NCBI GenBank assembly: GCA_038503035.1
Contig: JAVSML010024716.1
Coordinates: forward strand, 1-64,000
Source: Crocodylus rhombifer
Taxonomy: Eukaryota > Chordata > Crocodylia > Crocodylidae
DNA length: 64,000 nt
Direction of reading: 5' to 3'
Program-made: the position numbers and the translations under genes
Notes under the pieces: generated by a model
The model's input: the letters and a program-made list of their open reading frames with translations, nothing else
Told to the model about the DNA's origin: nothing
The model's database searches: none
Part shown: positions 53,995 through 64,000 of the stretch, piece by piece
How the letters are laid out: each line of letters starts with the position of its first letter
Position numbering within the stretch: position 1 is the stretch's first letter

Positions 53995-56040
53995 AGTACC
54001 CTTCATTTCACTTCAGGCTTGAAGTGTTCCTACATTTGCCGTTCCTTTTCCCTCTCCCATGTCCTGGCCCTTCTGTTGTCCCGCACTCTCCCCACCATGC
54101 CTAGTGTTTGGGACTGCCTTCCTAGAAGGCTGTGGCAAGCACAGCGCAGGCCTTGAGCTCGGGTGGCATCAGCTAACAGGTGCTGGGGACTCAGTAGCAG
54201 CATGGGAGACTGCCAGGATAAGTCAGACCTGGAGGTGATCCTGTTTCTCTGACTCAGAACTGACCCAATGTCCCTGGGGTCCTGCTTACATTTCACCTGG
54301 TCAGGTACCAGCAGCTCGCTTACCCCTCCCTGTTCCCCTACCGTGCAGTTTCACTTGGATACAGATGCACCTGTCCTTAATCATTGGTCAGCTCACCAGT
54401 TCTCCTCTGCAGAAGTGGCGCATCACACTGGTGGCTGAAGTGGTGTGGAAGTGTTTGTAAAGGGCTTAGGGATGAGGGTTTTCATGCCTGGCATCATTCC
54501 TAGGAAAGACTGTGCTTCTGATGAGCTCCACCTTGATTAAAACAATCAGGGCTGCAGGAAAGCATCTGGAAATGCTGTAGATGCTCCAGGATGCACATAT
54601 CCCTCCCGTCTCCTAAATAAGCTAACCAAAGCAGTGGAGGGGGTGTCAGCATACAGCCCTTCCCTCTTTACAGATGTTGCATGGCCCTTTTGGGCTTCAA
54701 GCTCTTTTCAGTGCCCCACCAGGATTGCTGGTGTGCAAGTCTTCTCCTCTGCAGCTCTTAGCCATTTAGCACAACCTCCTGGCCTGGTCTCTTCTCTGTG
54801 AGTTTCCATCTCATTGCAAATCTTCCTCGCTCCTCAAAGCCTCTGTATTGCTCTCCCATTGCTGGGATCTCACTCACCCTGGCCAAGCCTGGGTGTCTCT
54901 AGCCAGTAGTCTCCTTTTCAGGCACTTTCCAGTCCAGCCATTGCTGGGATAGCTCCAGATTTCTTTCTCTTTTGTCTTGTTTAGCAGGAATCTGTGGAAT
55001 CCAAGGAGCCCATCATGGAGTTTCCTTCTGGCTCCAGGTGTCATGGAGAATATTTAGCAGCAGAGGGAGGTAGAAGGCTCTTTATGGCAATACATTTCTT
55101 GTTTGATGAACAGATTGGGGAAGGCTGGTGACAGCCACAATATTTCCTGTGTGGGGGCTGTTCTGGGAATAGCCACCAGAACCAGCCACCTCTTCTGAAT
55201 AAAAGAAAGGGGCTGTATTCCAGTCGCTAATGTGGAACTGAGCATAGTTATCTACCAGGACGTGTGGAGGGATGGCTTGAAAGCATTGTAGGCTACAAGA
55301 TCCTAGATTTCTAGGTAAAGGCATATAATGTTAGCAGTTAGTCAGGGCATCATGGTTTGTACTTGAGGAAAGCATGGCTGGGCATTTTGCAATGGGTAAG
55401 GAAGACCTTTTTCTTGTAGAATTCCCAACTGCATTGGCACCTGTAGCTGTGGCTTAGATGCTGTAGCTTAGTGCATTGTCCCACGTAAAATGTATTTGGT
55501 GTGTTGCAGGTTGGTTCCCCTTGGTTTGGACTCTTCCCCAGACAAGCAGTCAGGACAGGAAGTACCGAGTGGCCCCCAGGGCTGGTAACGTCAGCACTGA
55601 ACACTTCGTGGCCCCAGCCCAGGGCTCAGGGGTGACAGGTCTGCTTTCCACAGGCCCATGTTTCTTCTAGTTACCGAACACAGCAGAGTGTGATGTTGCT
55701 ACTGCATATTACTCACTCAGTACTGGTGCGTGTGAGCCAGCAGAACCTGAGCGACACCAGTGTTCATCCGGTTAGGGTTGCAGAGGATTTGGGGAGAAGG
55801 GGGTAGGTGGCTTGCCATGGTACAACCTTAGCAGCACCTGATCTCACACAGGATCTAGGCTCTTAGCAGTGGCAATGTCAGCCCGGGGCTTTTACTAGCA
55901 CCAGATTCAGGGCAAAAATCTCTTGCTGATGGAAGGGTTCCTGTCTGTTACTGGACCCCTCCACAGTCTTCCAGGACAGAGATGAGTCTTCTGATGCAGT
56001 CGCACATTGTACCCTCTGTGCTGCCCAGCAGGTGTCTGCC
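53995..56040. other. Intergenic stretch without genes
   Basis: No exon or clear transposon recognised. The sequence looks unique or very old. Confidence 0.45.
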
Positions 56041-56044
56041 AGTG

Positions 56045-57064
56045 TTAGAATCATAGAAAATGAGGGTTGGAAGGGACCTCAGGAGGTCACATCTCGTCCA
56101 ACCCCCTGCTAAAGGCAGGACCAGCCCCAACTAGATCATCCCAGACAAAGTTTTGTCTAGCCAGGTCTTAAAAACCTCCAAGGATGGAGCTTCCACCACC
56201 TCTCTGGGTACCTGTTCCAGTGTTTTACTACCCTCCTAGTAATAAAATTCTTCCTAATATCTAACTTAAACCTCTCTTGCTGCAACTTGAGACCATTGCT
56301 CCTTGTTCTGTCATCTGCCTCCATTGAGAACAGTCTGGCACCATCCTCGTTTGAACCCTCCTTTGAATCAGGTAGTTGAAGGCTGCTATTAAATCCCCTC
56401 AGTCTCTTCTTCTCTAGACTAAATAAGGCCAGTTCCCTCTGCCTCTCCTCAGAAGTTATGTGCCCCAGCCCCCCAACCATTTTTGTTCCCCTCCACTGCA
56501 CTCTCTCCAACTTGTCCACATCCTTTCTGGGGATGGGGAGAGGCAAAACTGAACACAGTACTGCAGATGTGGCCTCACCTGCGCCGAATACAGGGGAATA
56601 ATCACTTCTCTTGACCTGCTGGCAGCACTCCTACCAATGCAGCCCAGCATGCTGTTGGCCTTCTTGGCACCAAGGGCACACTGCTGGCTCATATTCAGCT
56701 TATTGTCCACTGTAAGCCCCAGGTCCTTTTCTGCAGAGCTGCTGCCCAGCCAGCCAGCCCCCAGCCTGTGCTGGTGCAGGGGATTGTTCTGTCCTAAATG
56801 CAGGACTTTGCACTTGTCCTTGTTGAACCTCATGAGATTTCTTTTGGCCCAAACCTCCAATTAGTCTATGTCACTCTGAATCCTATCCCTATCCTCCAGC
56901 AAATCTACTACTCCCGCCAGCTTGGTGTCATCTGCAAACTTGCGGAGGGTGCACTCTATGCCATCTTCCAGGTCCTGGATGAAGACGCTGAACAAAAACA
57001 GCCCCAGGACTGACCCCTGGGACACTCCACTTGAGCAAGCTGGATTAGTTTGACAGGCTGGCAC
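56045..57064 (-). mobile_element. CR1 LINE 3' fragment (RT motif C to 3' end)
   Basis: 3' end 'ttagaatcatagaaaatgagggttggaagggacctcaggaggtca' is a classic CR1 terminus. Minus-strand blocks in order: QGSVLGLFLFSVFI and KFADDTKLAG (RT motifs B and C, catalytic Asp pair intact) at 57064-56861; [28 protein letters not shown] and [20 protein letters not shown] at 56860-56456; and RFKLDIRKNFITRRVVKHWNRYPERWWKLHP at 56546-56157. Three different frames are needed, so it is a dead 5'-truncated copy. The fragment at the start of the window is its closest relative here. Confidence 0.92.
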
Positions 57065-57211
57065 ACGTGAGGCCTGGGCCCCAGCTAACGCACCATCAAG
57101 CTCTGTGCTGCTGAGAGGCTGGGCCTAGTGCACTGGTGCTAAAGCATGAAGAGCAAGGACTAGGCAAGCAGGGCTGCCGGGGTCAGCAGTGTTGGTGTGA
57201 TGTGCTATGGG

Positions 57212-57455
57212 AGGGGAGGCAAACCTTTTTGGCAGGTGTGCCACAAATTAGCCCCACACCCTCCCAAGTGTCATCCCATGTCCTTCCCCTGCCAGGTGTG
57301 CTGCTCTGCTTTTTGCTCCACCTTCTGCTTCTACTCCTGTGCTCCCTGCCTGATCTGCTGCTCTGCTCCCTGCTCTGCCACTGAGCTTCCCAACGTCACA
57401 TGCCCCACACACAGGTTGCCTGTGCTACAGGTTGCCCTGTGCTGTGGGATCACTT
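57212..57455 (-). mobile_element. Short dispersed repeat, copy 2 (inverted partner of 27785)
   Basis: The reverse complement shares 'gcacaggcaacctgtgtgtgg' and 'agcagggagcagagcagcagatcaggcagggag' with 27785-27990. The left side ('aaacctttttggcaggtgtgccac') resembles an hAT end. It is a non-coding, probably non-autonomous transposon. Confidence 0.5.
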
Positions 57456-57960
57456 GAGGCTCCAAGCCTAAATCTGCAATGAGGGTATGGCCCATGCTGG
57501 CTTCAGCGCCAGCTGGCAGGGAGCCCTCAGCAAAGCAGCTATTGCCCTTCCCTCGCACACCGGATTTGCAGGCAGGCTGCCTGGCGTCGGTGCCACGGCC
57601 GTTGTGCCCACGCATGCCAGGGACCTGCCTCTTGCCCTGCACTCTTGCAGGTGCACTCGGGACAGGCCCACTGGTCCCCGGGGGTCCTGCACGGCTGCAG
57701 CGGAGGGTGGTTCTCTGCTGGCTCAAGCTGCAGGGCTCTAACCCTGTTCAGCCTCCCCAGGACACCCTGCCAGGCAGGACGGAGGTACCTGCAGGGGCCA
57801 GAAATTGTTTCCTGCACCCACGCGCAGGGTAGGTGTGACTGTGCCCACGGGCCAGCAGCGGGGTGGGGGAAGCACGTGGGCCCCGTGCTCAGGGGGAGGC
57901 AGAAGGAAGCCAGTCCCCACCTGCGCCGGGGTTGAAGGGCAAAGCCTGGCACAAGACTCC

Positions 57961-58135
57961 ATTTCCCGATAGACAGTGCGCACGCCTGCATTTCCCAGCA
58001 TGCAGCTCGGGACGCCATTTCCCGACATGCAGGGCGCACGCCTCCATTTCCCAGCATGCAGCGAGTGGATGGCCACGGCTCGGGACTCTATTTCCCGACA
58101 GGCCGCGGGGGGCGGGTGTCTTTCCCAGCATGCGG
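57961..58135 (+). promoter_or_regulatory. Six-copy ATTTCCC(AG/GA)CATGC motif array (ZNF143/THAP11-like)
   Basis: Copies begin at 57961, 57990, 58018, 58046, 58090 and 58121. Copies 2, 4 and 6 read TTTCCCAGCATGC; copies 1, 3 and 5 read TTTCCCGAC/GAT with decayed ends, so the two variants alternate. Spacing is 29, 28, 28, 44 and 31 bases. The units also share flanks (gcacgcct, ctcgggac). The core resembles the 3' part of the known human promoter element ACTACAATTCCCAGCATGC bound by ZNF143 and THAP11. Copy 5 with its flank (GGGACTCTATTTCCCGAC) also resembles the 5' part. Binding is inferred only. Confidence 0.7.
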
Positions 58136-58162
58136 TGTGCGGGCAGTGGCAGCAGCGCCGGT

Positions 58163-58594
<432 letters not shown>

Positions 58595-59479
58595 TGAGTC
58601 ATGATCCGAAGTGGCCGACAGGGGGGTGGTCAGGACGCGGGCGAGCCTGGTTGGCAGTTGCCCTGGCGGAGGTACGTTCTCTGCACGGAGCTGGGGGATA
58701 GCGATGATGGGGATGGTTTAGCTGTGCGGGAAAGTCTGGTGATGCCTGTCATGTTGTGGGCCCCCTCCCGAGATGTATCGGAGGCCCTGCTTTTGGGGGG
58801 ATGATTTAAAAGCGGTGGGGGGAGGCAGTTTTGCAGCAGTGACCTGTGTGGAAAGCAGGGAGCTAGTGTGAGTCTTCTCTATCATCAGCTGCTTTTTTTT
58901 CTTTCTTTTTTTTCTTCTTCTTCCCAAGTTTGCTATTTTTTGTTGGGCAGGAGCTTGTGTTGTATCCATTGCTTTGCTGAATTCTTGGTTTCCTCAAGAG
59001 ACGGCGGTAAGAGTCCTCCTACGAAGGACTTGCATTATTAATCTTGTTTTTGGCCAGCTGGTGCTGTGAGCAAGAAGTGCCCTGAGAGCTGTGGTCCTTT
59101 GTGGGTGTGCAGATAACACTGCTAATTGGTTGTGAGTCTTAGAGTCCCTTAGGGGTTTCGTTCCCTCGGGACTTGCAAATCCTGCAGGGGAGGGTGACCT
59201 GATGGGGTTGCTGTGTTTTGTAGCAAGTTTGTGTAAATTGACTTGTAGCTCTCAGCCCCGCTGAACTCGAGGGCTCCTTCATAACTCCTGTGAACTGAGT
59301 GCCTTTTTTTTTTTTTTCCGTTTTTTTTGCACCGGTCCTGGAAGCACTGCAATACCAGGTCAATGCATGGAGTGGATGGAGCACGCTCCGGTTCCACCAC
59401 CCAATACCAAAAAGAATCTGCTCAATATAGACCTCCTATGGAGGACATATCAGAGACAATTACCCTGGGGAGCTCGCCT

Positions 59480-59695
59480 ACGTAGTCACGCTGCTTCCCC
59501 TGCCACCTCATTTTAAAAACTGTTGTGTGTTTACAGTGCGTCCCCCCCCTTGCAGGGAGCCTGGGGCATGGAGGGTGGGGGATCAGCCAGGCAGGGTGAG
59601 CCTGGGCCTGCTGCTCTGCTGCTTTCCTCACGCCTTGCATTACCCTTCAGAGGATCACACAGCACCCTGATTTGAGGATCCCTGGTGGCAGGTTT
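59480..59695 (+). mobile_element. hAT MITE family B, copy 2 (remnant)
   Basis: Shares 'cacctcattttaaaaact', 'cagccaggcagggtgagcctgggcc' and 'ctgctttcctcacgccttgcat' with 53575-53846. The terminal inverted repeats are lost or unrecognisable ('gcaccctgatttgaggatcc' at the right side may be the decayed end). Confidence 0.55.
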
Positions 59696-60124
59696 TTCTG
59701 TGTGCTGTGGAAGTAGAATACAGTCGACCATAAATGCCTCTCTCAAAGGAGTTTACCGTTGATAGCACCAGATATGACCTGCCTGGGATGGTTGCCCTGA
59801 TTTGCTGCTGCTCCCCCCCACCACCCCCAGACAGCCTTGGATAGCACTGTATATTTCACTGGTCATCCTAGTCCATGGCAGGCCGGTATAATTATAGAGA
59901 AAAAAGGCTGTGCAACCAATTAAGTTGATAGCAGGGTGGATCTACAAATGGCACTGAATTTCCATAGGTTTGGGTGGCAGTTAAATAGCTACTTTAATTT
60001 TTTGTTTAGAAATGTCTCTGGAATAGCTGCTCTGGAATATCTCAGAATGAGAGTAACTATATTTGGAGATAAGTGTTTACATGTGAATTTACTCTGGAAT
60101 AGTTGTGCTTTAAATCTGTAGCAC

Positions 60125-60510
60125 CTTTAATGTGTATGAAGTTTCTCATTTCCATCTGGGGTAAGCTACCAGCCCATGCAGTTTCTCCTGGCAGTGAATT
60201 CCACAGGCTGATTGCACATGGTGTGGAAAAGAGCTTCCTCTTAGTTTTGAACCTGCAACCCAATAATTTCATTTTCTGTCCCCTGATTTTAATATTGTCG
60301 GGGATATTGAATGCGAAATCCCTGTTTACTTTGTCTGCACCACTTAATATTTTGTAGACTTGTCATGTCTTCCTTGAAATAAATGTCTCTGTTCTAAGCT
60401 GAAAAGTTCTAGGCTGTTTAGTGTTTCTTCTTATGGAAGCCCTTCTGTACCCCTGATAATCTTTGTTTTTCTTCTGTATACCTCTTCCAGTTCTTCTATA
60501 TCCCCCTTAA
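60125..60510 (-). mobile_element. Old CR1/L3-like non-LTR relic
   Basis: On the minus strand the frame reads FKTKRKLFSTPCAISLWNSLPGE, resembling the 'R...FFT.R....WN.LP.E' C-terminal motif of CR1/L3-clade ORF2. The nucleotide series 'gaattccacaggctgattgcacatggtgtggaaaagagcttcctcttagtttt' and 'taatattttgtagacttgtcatgtcttcc' and 'aagctgaaaagttctaggctg' is familiar from ancient amniote L3/CR1-type repeats. Strongly decayed. Confidence 0.7.
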
Positions 60511-61130
60511 GGTTTCAGAAACAAGTTTAGTGGTGCCTTGAACATGACCAGTTATGAAAGGGAATCCGATAAACACATGTTCTTTATATATAAAATCTGG
60601 GCTAGTTTATGTATGGGTAAAGCAAAGCAATCAGTTGCTCAAATGAAATGTTACGTACTCATGCCTCAGTCATTTGGTTAACATTTCAGAAAGCTGAAGG
60701 GAAATGTAAATTTTAAATAGTTTGAAACCTAGTGTTTTTCATTTAAAAAAAAAAAATACAATGTCTAGATTAGGGAGCGGGGAGTATTTTATTTAATTTA
60801 CCTGTAGGAGATCTTTGAGGTTATTTATATAAACTGGTGTATTCCACTTTTAGCAATGCTGTTGCAGTGAAGTCTGGGGTGGGGGTAGTATTTTGCTGGG
60901 TGGGGGGGTGAATAAAAAAGAGCTTGAGAGAAGCTGTAGCCTGTTTTCAGATCACAGTTTCCATGTATTCTGAAGTGATGGCTGAGACAGAATACAGGGA
61001 GCCATCTCACCTTCTGACTCTGGTAAAACACTGGCCTAGTTTAGTATTTCTCTGCAGAATTTTTGTGGTTTGGGAAAGCATGCTTGCGTTTTACACAAAG
61101 TCTAGTTGTTCTTCCCAAACGCAGTATTAA

Positions 61131-61430
61131 CAGTGATTCTCAACCAGGGTGCTACAGCAGGTAGGGGTGCCTCTTAATATCCTTTCCAGGGTGCTGCAGG
61201 GTACCAAACAATGTTAATGCAATTAGGCATGCAAACATGATTTGCAAGGTGAAACCTAGAGATTTCAAATAGGAATCTGTAGTGTTAAAAGCATTTGGAC
61301 TTGTTGAGGTCTTTCTGAGTTCTTTGCAACAGAATGGCTCTGCTAGTTTTCCCTCTATTTAACTACAGAAAACTAAGAGCTGACACTTTCCAAGGGGTTG
61401 TCTTGAGCCTAAAAAAGCTGAGAACCAATT
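61131..61430 (-). mobile_element. hAT MITE family A, copy 4
   Basis: Left end CAGTGATTCTCAACC with 'agggtgctacagcag', interior 'gatttcaaataggaatctgtagtgttaaaagcatt', right end 'gagcctaaaaaagctgagaacca'. Same orientation as copy 3. No clear target duplication. It lies in GNAI3 intron 1. Confidence 0.85.
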
Positions 61431-64000
61431 CCTTAACAGAATCTTCCAGCATGATGACAATGCTAAATTGCTACAATATACAGTTGTGTAAGCTGCATTC
61501 AACTTCCCTGCCTCTCCTTTAAATACTGGAGTCTTTTTAAAAACAAAAAACCCCCCAAAAACCACCCCAAAAAACCTTTTCCCCCCACTGTACAGCCAGT
61601 TCCTGGCACTTACTGCTTCTTTGGGTTTCCACTTTTCTCTCAGTTTCTTTATTTTTGGCCTTATTCAGAGCACCTGAGAAGCAGCAGAGAAGTATGGGTG
61701 CTTGGTCAATTTATCATGTTCTCCGAGCTGTGTCATGACAACTCTGTGATCACTGGTGTAAAACAATGTAATGTTTATTTCTGTGGTTCCTTTTATGTGA
61801 GGCTCTCACTTTACCAGTTATATTTAAGTTTCACAACATTGTCTGTTGGGAAATGGTTACACCCATTGTCAAGCTACATAAGCTGAAGTCTGGGGCTTGC
61901 CCAAGGTCATCCAAGCCCTTGTAAGGTGGAAGGCAATTATGTAATATAGTCAGCTCTTGTTAACAGGTCCTCTTGAACCACTTTTGTAGATAATTTTACT
62001 GATCAGATAGACCAGACTTCATCACCAGGAGAGAAATTGTTGACCTGTTTCCAACAACAAATGTGACTTCCTTGGGTGGGAGGGGGAGGAAGCTATGGCA
62101 AATCTATGCACAAGAGAGGAACTCCAGAGCTCTTGATTTGCACAACACTCCTTTTGTTATAGTTTGTTTCCATTGCCTCCAGGAAAACTCTGCTTGGCAG
62201 GAACAGACATGCAATTTAGCTGACTCTGGGTTTTTCCTGTTACAATGAGCTGCATGATATGGGAGAGCATAGAAACTGGGGCATTTCTTCCTGGGCAGTT
62301 TGTGCTGCCCTATTGTCCGTTGCACAATAATTTTCTAAGTGTTTAGTGTGCAATACCTTGCTGCCTTTCAAAGAAGCTCATGTTGAATCATTGGTGGCAA
62401 ATACATCCTTGAGTGTAGAAGGCAGTTCCATTGTTGAATCCAGTCAACGTTTTTCCTCTGTATGGAACATAGGCAATGAATAGGGGAGGCATATGTTTTC
62501 CCCCAAGAGCGCTGGTGTCCACTCCAACATTGAGCACTCTGGTTGGTAGAAGGGTATGGAGAGTGCCTGTGCCTGTGTGCACCCTCCCCCCACAAATTGG
62601 CTCCCCTAGTTGCTGGCTGGCTGCTGGAGGACTTCCCCACCCCTGTCATGCCCCTCTGGTGCCCCCCCCCCCAAACTGGGGTGGGTGGGAGGGCACCAGT
62701 TGCCCATGGAACATGCTGTTGAAAAATGGCATCTTTGGGACTTGAGTCATGCAGGCACATCCAATAGTTGTGCTTAAAATGCATGCTTATCAATCTGAAA
62801 CTACAGGTTTTGAATTAAAACCCTGTAGTACTTGGATGGGCACTTGAACATAATAGAAAAATGTAGTTTGTAGAAAAAAATAACAACAGCAAGTCCATCA
62901 CACAGCAATCAACCAAACAGGCATATTGGAAGGAATGGCGCCACTCTCTCTAAAGATTCCTCTTGCCATTTTTTGCTTCTTGGCAAAGCCTGAGGAGTGT
63001 TGATTAGTGCTCTGAAATTTTAAACAAGGTTTTGGTATTTCTGACCAAATTCCAAAGTTAGAGACCTTGTGTGGAAAATACTCTGTCACTAGTCCCCTCT
63101 TTTGTACACTCAAAGCAGATGTTTTGGTGTGACAACTGATCTGGGGTCAGCATCTCAAGAGAAACCATGTAGATTTTCCTGGGATAGAATCCATATTTCA
63201 GACAAATGGGCAGTCAGTGTAGATTACAGTGTACCAAAGTAGGCTCATAGAAGTGTGGTTTCTGTACTGTATCTAAATCTCAATGCAGTTTGTGGCAAGG
63301 GCCATTAAAGTCAACTCTTGCAGTATCAGAATGGCTATCTTGTCTCAGCTACATCTGATGAACACTTCCTCAAAAGCAGATTTGAAATAGTTGATAATAG
63401 ATTGACTTGTCAGCGTCAAGAGGTGGTGGTTTCTTGAGAGAGAATTGAGGTAGTTCCTTAAGGGCGCCTGGTCTTCAAATGAGATGCAACCAGGCTTCAT
63501 CATGTGACTAATTTTTGCCCACATCTTCACCAGCCAGGAAAATGATGGGTCTGAATTGCCTCCAAAACTTCATTGAATGATGTGGGGGAAGCTCTAGCAA
63601 ATAGTCTTCATGTAACCGCCTCTGCTTTTTTTATTTGCTTCCCCCCACCCCAAAAAAAGAAAAAAGACTCAGCCAACCAAGGTGGATTCTCCCCCCCCAC
63701 CTTCAAAACACTCTTGTTGTAATGGGAGGGATTTTGGATCTACAGTGGTTGAGACGGTCCTGAGGAATACTACCAAGCTGTCTGCCACCCTGAGCAGAGC
63801 CATTGTCTCAGACTGAAGGCCGTGGACAGATACAATTATTTTTCCTTCTCATAGTGATCTGTCTGAGAATCTGTATTCCATCCCTGCCCTTCCAGAGTCC
63901 TCTTGTGCCCAAATCCTAATTCTCTTTGAGGAAGAGGATCAAAACAGGCTTTCTGTTTCAGTGAGAGAGGTGTGCACCAAAGTCAAGCCCTTTCATTTGG
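61431..64000. other. Intronic sequence without recognised exons
   Basis: Besides the hairpin at 62657-62699 (ctggtgcc-C run against G-run-ggcaccag), an A/C-run cluster at 61540-61585 and pyrimidine-rich 63630-63705, no feature is seen. Confidence 0.45.

Noticed and set aside
57539..58057. 172-codon minus-strand frame with repeated CWEM/AGKW phrases near the GNAI3 promoter
   Set aside because: The repeated phrases are translations of the promoter motif array; frames are open on both strands because of CpG-rich sequence.
57961..58135. CRISPR-like regular repeats
   Set aside because: Units are short, degenerate, lack unique spacers of constant size and lie in a vertebrate CpG-island promoter.

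Overview
This is vertebrate nuclear DNA, most likely from a crocodilian (a turtle is the main alternative). Three signs support this. Non-LTR retrotransposons of the CR1 family dominate. Old MIR-type SINEs and hAT DNA transposons are numerous and still easy to read, which fits the slow molecular clock of crocodilians and turtles. There are also two short inverted-repeat elements that resemble the crocodilian 'Chompy' MITEs. Assignment below amniote level is inference, because no species-specific marker can be tested here.

Only two protein-coding genes can be supported, both on the + strand. GPR61, an orphan class A receptor, has an intact intronless coding region at 46834-48201. About 10 kb further on, the first coding exon of GNAI3 (G protein alpha-i3) lies at 58268-58385; its first intron fills the rest of the window to 64000. 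The order GPR61 then GNAI3, on the same strand, is the order on human chromosome 1p13.3. In human the next gene upstream is AMIGO1; nothing like it is seen here.

Layout: 1-46800 is intergenic. It holds four CR1 pieces or near-complete copies (about 10-195, 13480-16585, 23890-26195, 37611-38200), more than a dozen MIR-like SINEs, hAT MITEs (1668-1991, 18242-18520, 33398-33688), a fold-back repeat (33700-33915), a Chompy-like MITE (36247-36501), and long CA-, CT- and GA-rich tracts. 48202-50300 is the probable GPR61 3' UTR and polyadenylation region. 50300-57450 is intergenic, with a nested MIR/hAT insertion, a second Chompy-like MITE, a strong CTCF-like motif at 53871-53885 and a fourth CR1 copy. 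57900-58480 is the CpG-rich GNAI3 promoter. It carries six degenerate copies of an ATTTCCC(AG/GA)CATGC motif, which resembles the ZNF143/THAP11 promoter element, followed by a perfect cAMP response element (TGACGTCA). 58386-64000 is GNAI3 intron 1.

The best candidate for something not previously described is the tandem motif array in front of GNAI3. Other leads are a 60-65 bp direct repeat flanking GPR61, several short non-autonomous transposon families with recognisable ends and target-site duplications, and a 150-codon Ser/Pro-rich open frame at 22415-22867 (minus) that I cannot explain. No bacterial-type features, CRISPR arrays, rRNA or tRNA genes were seen, and no endogenous retrovirus genes.
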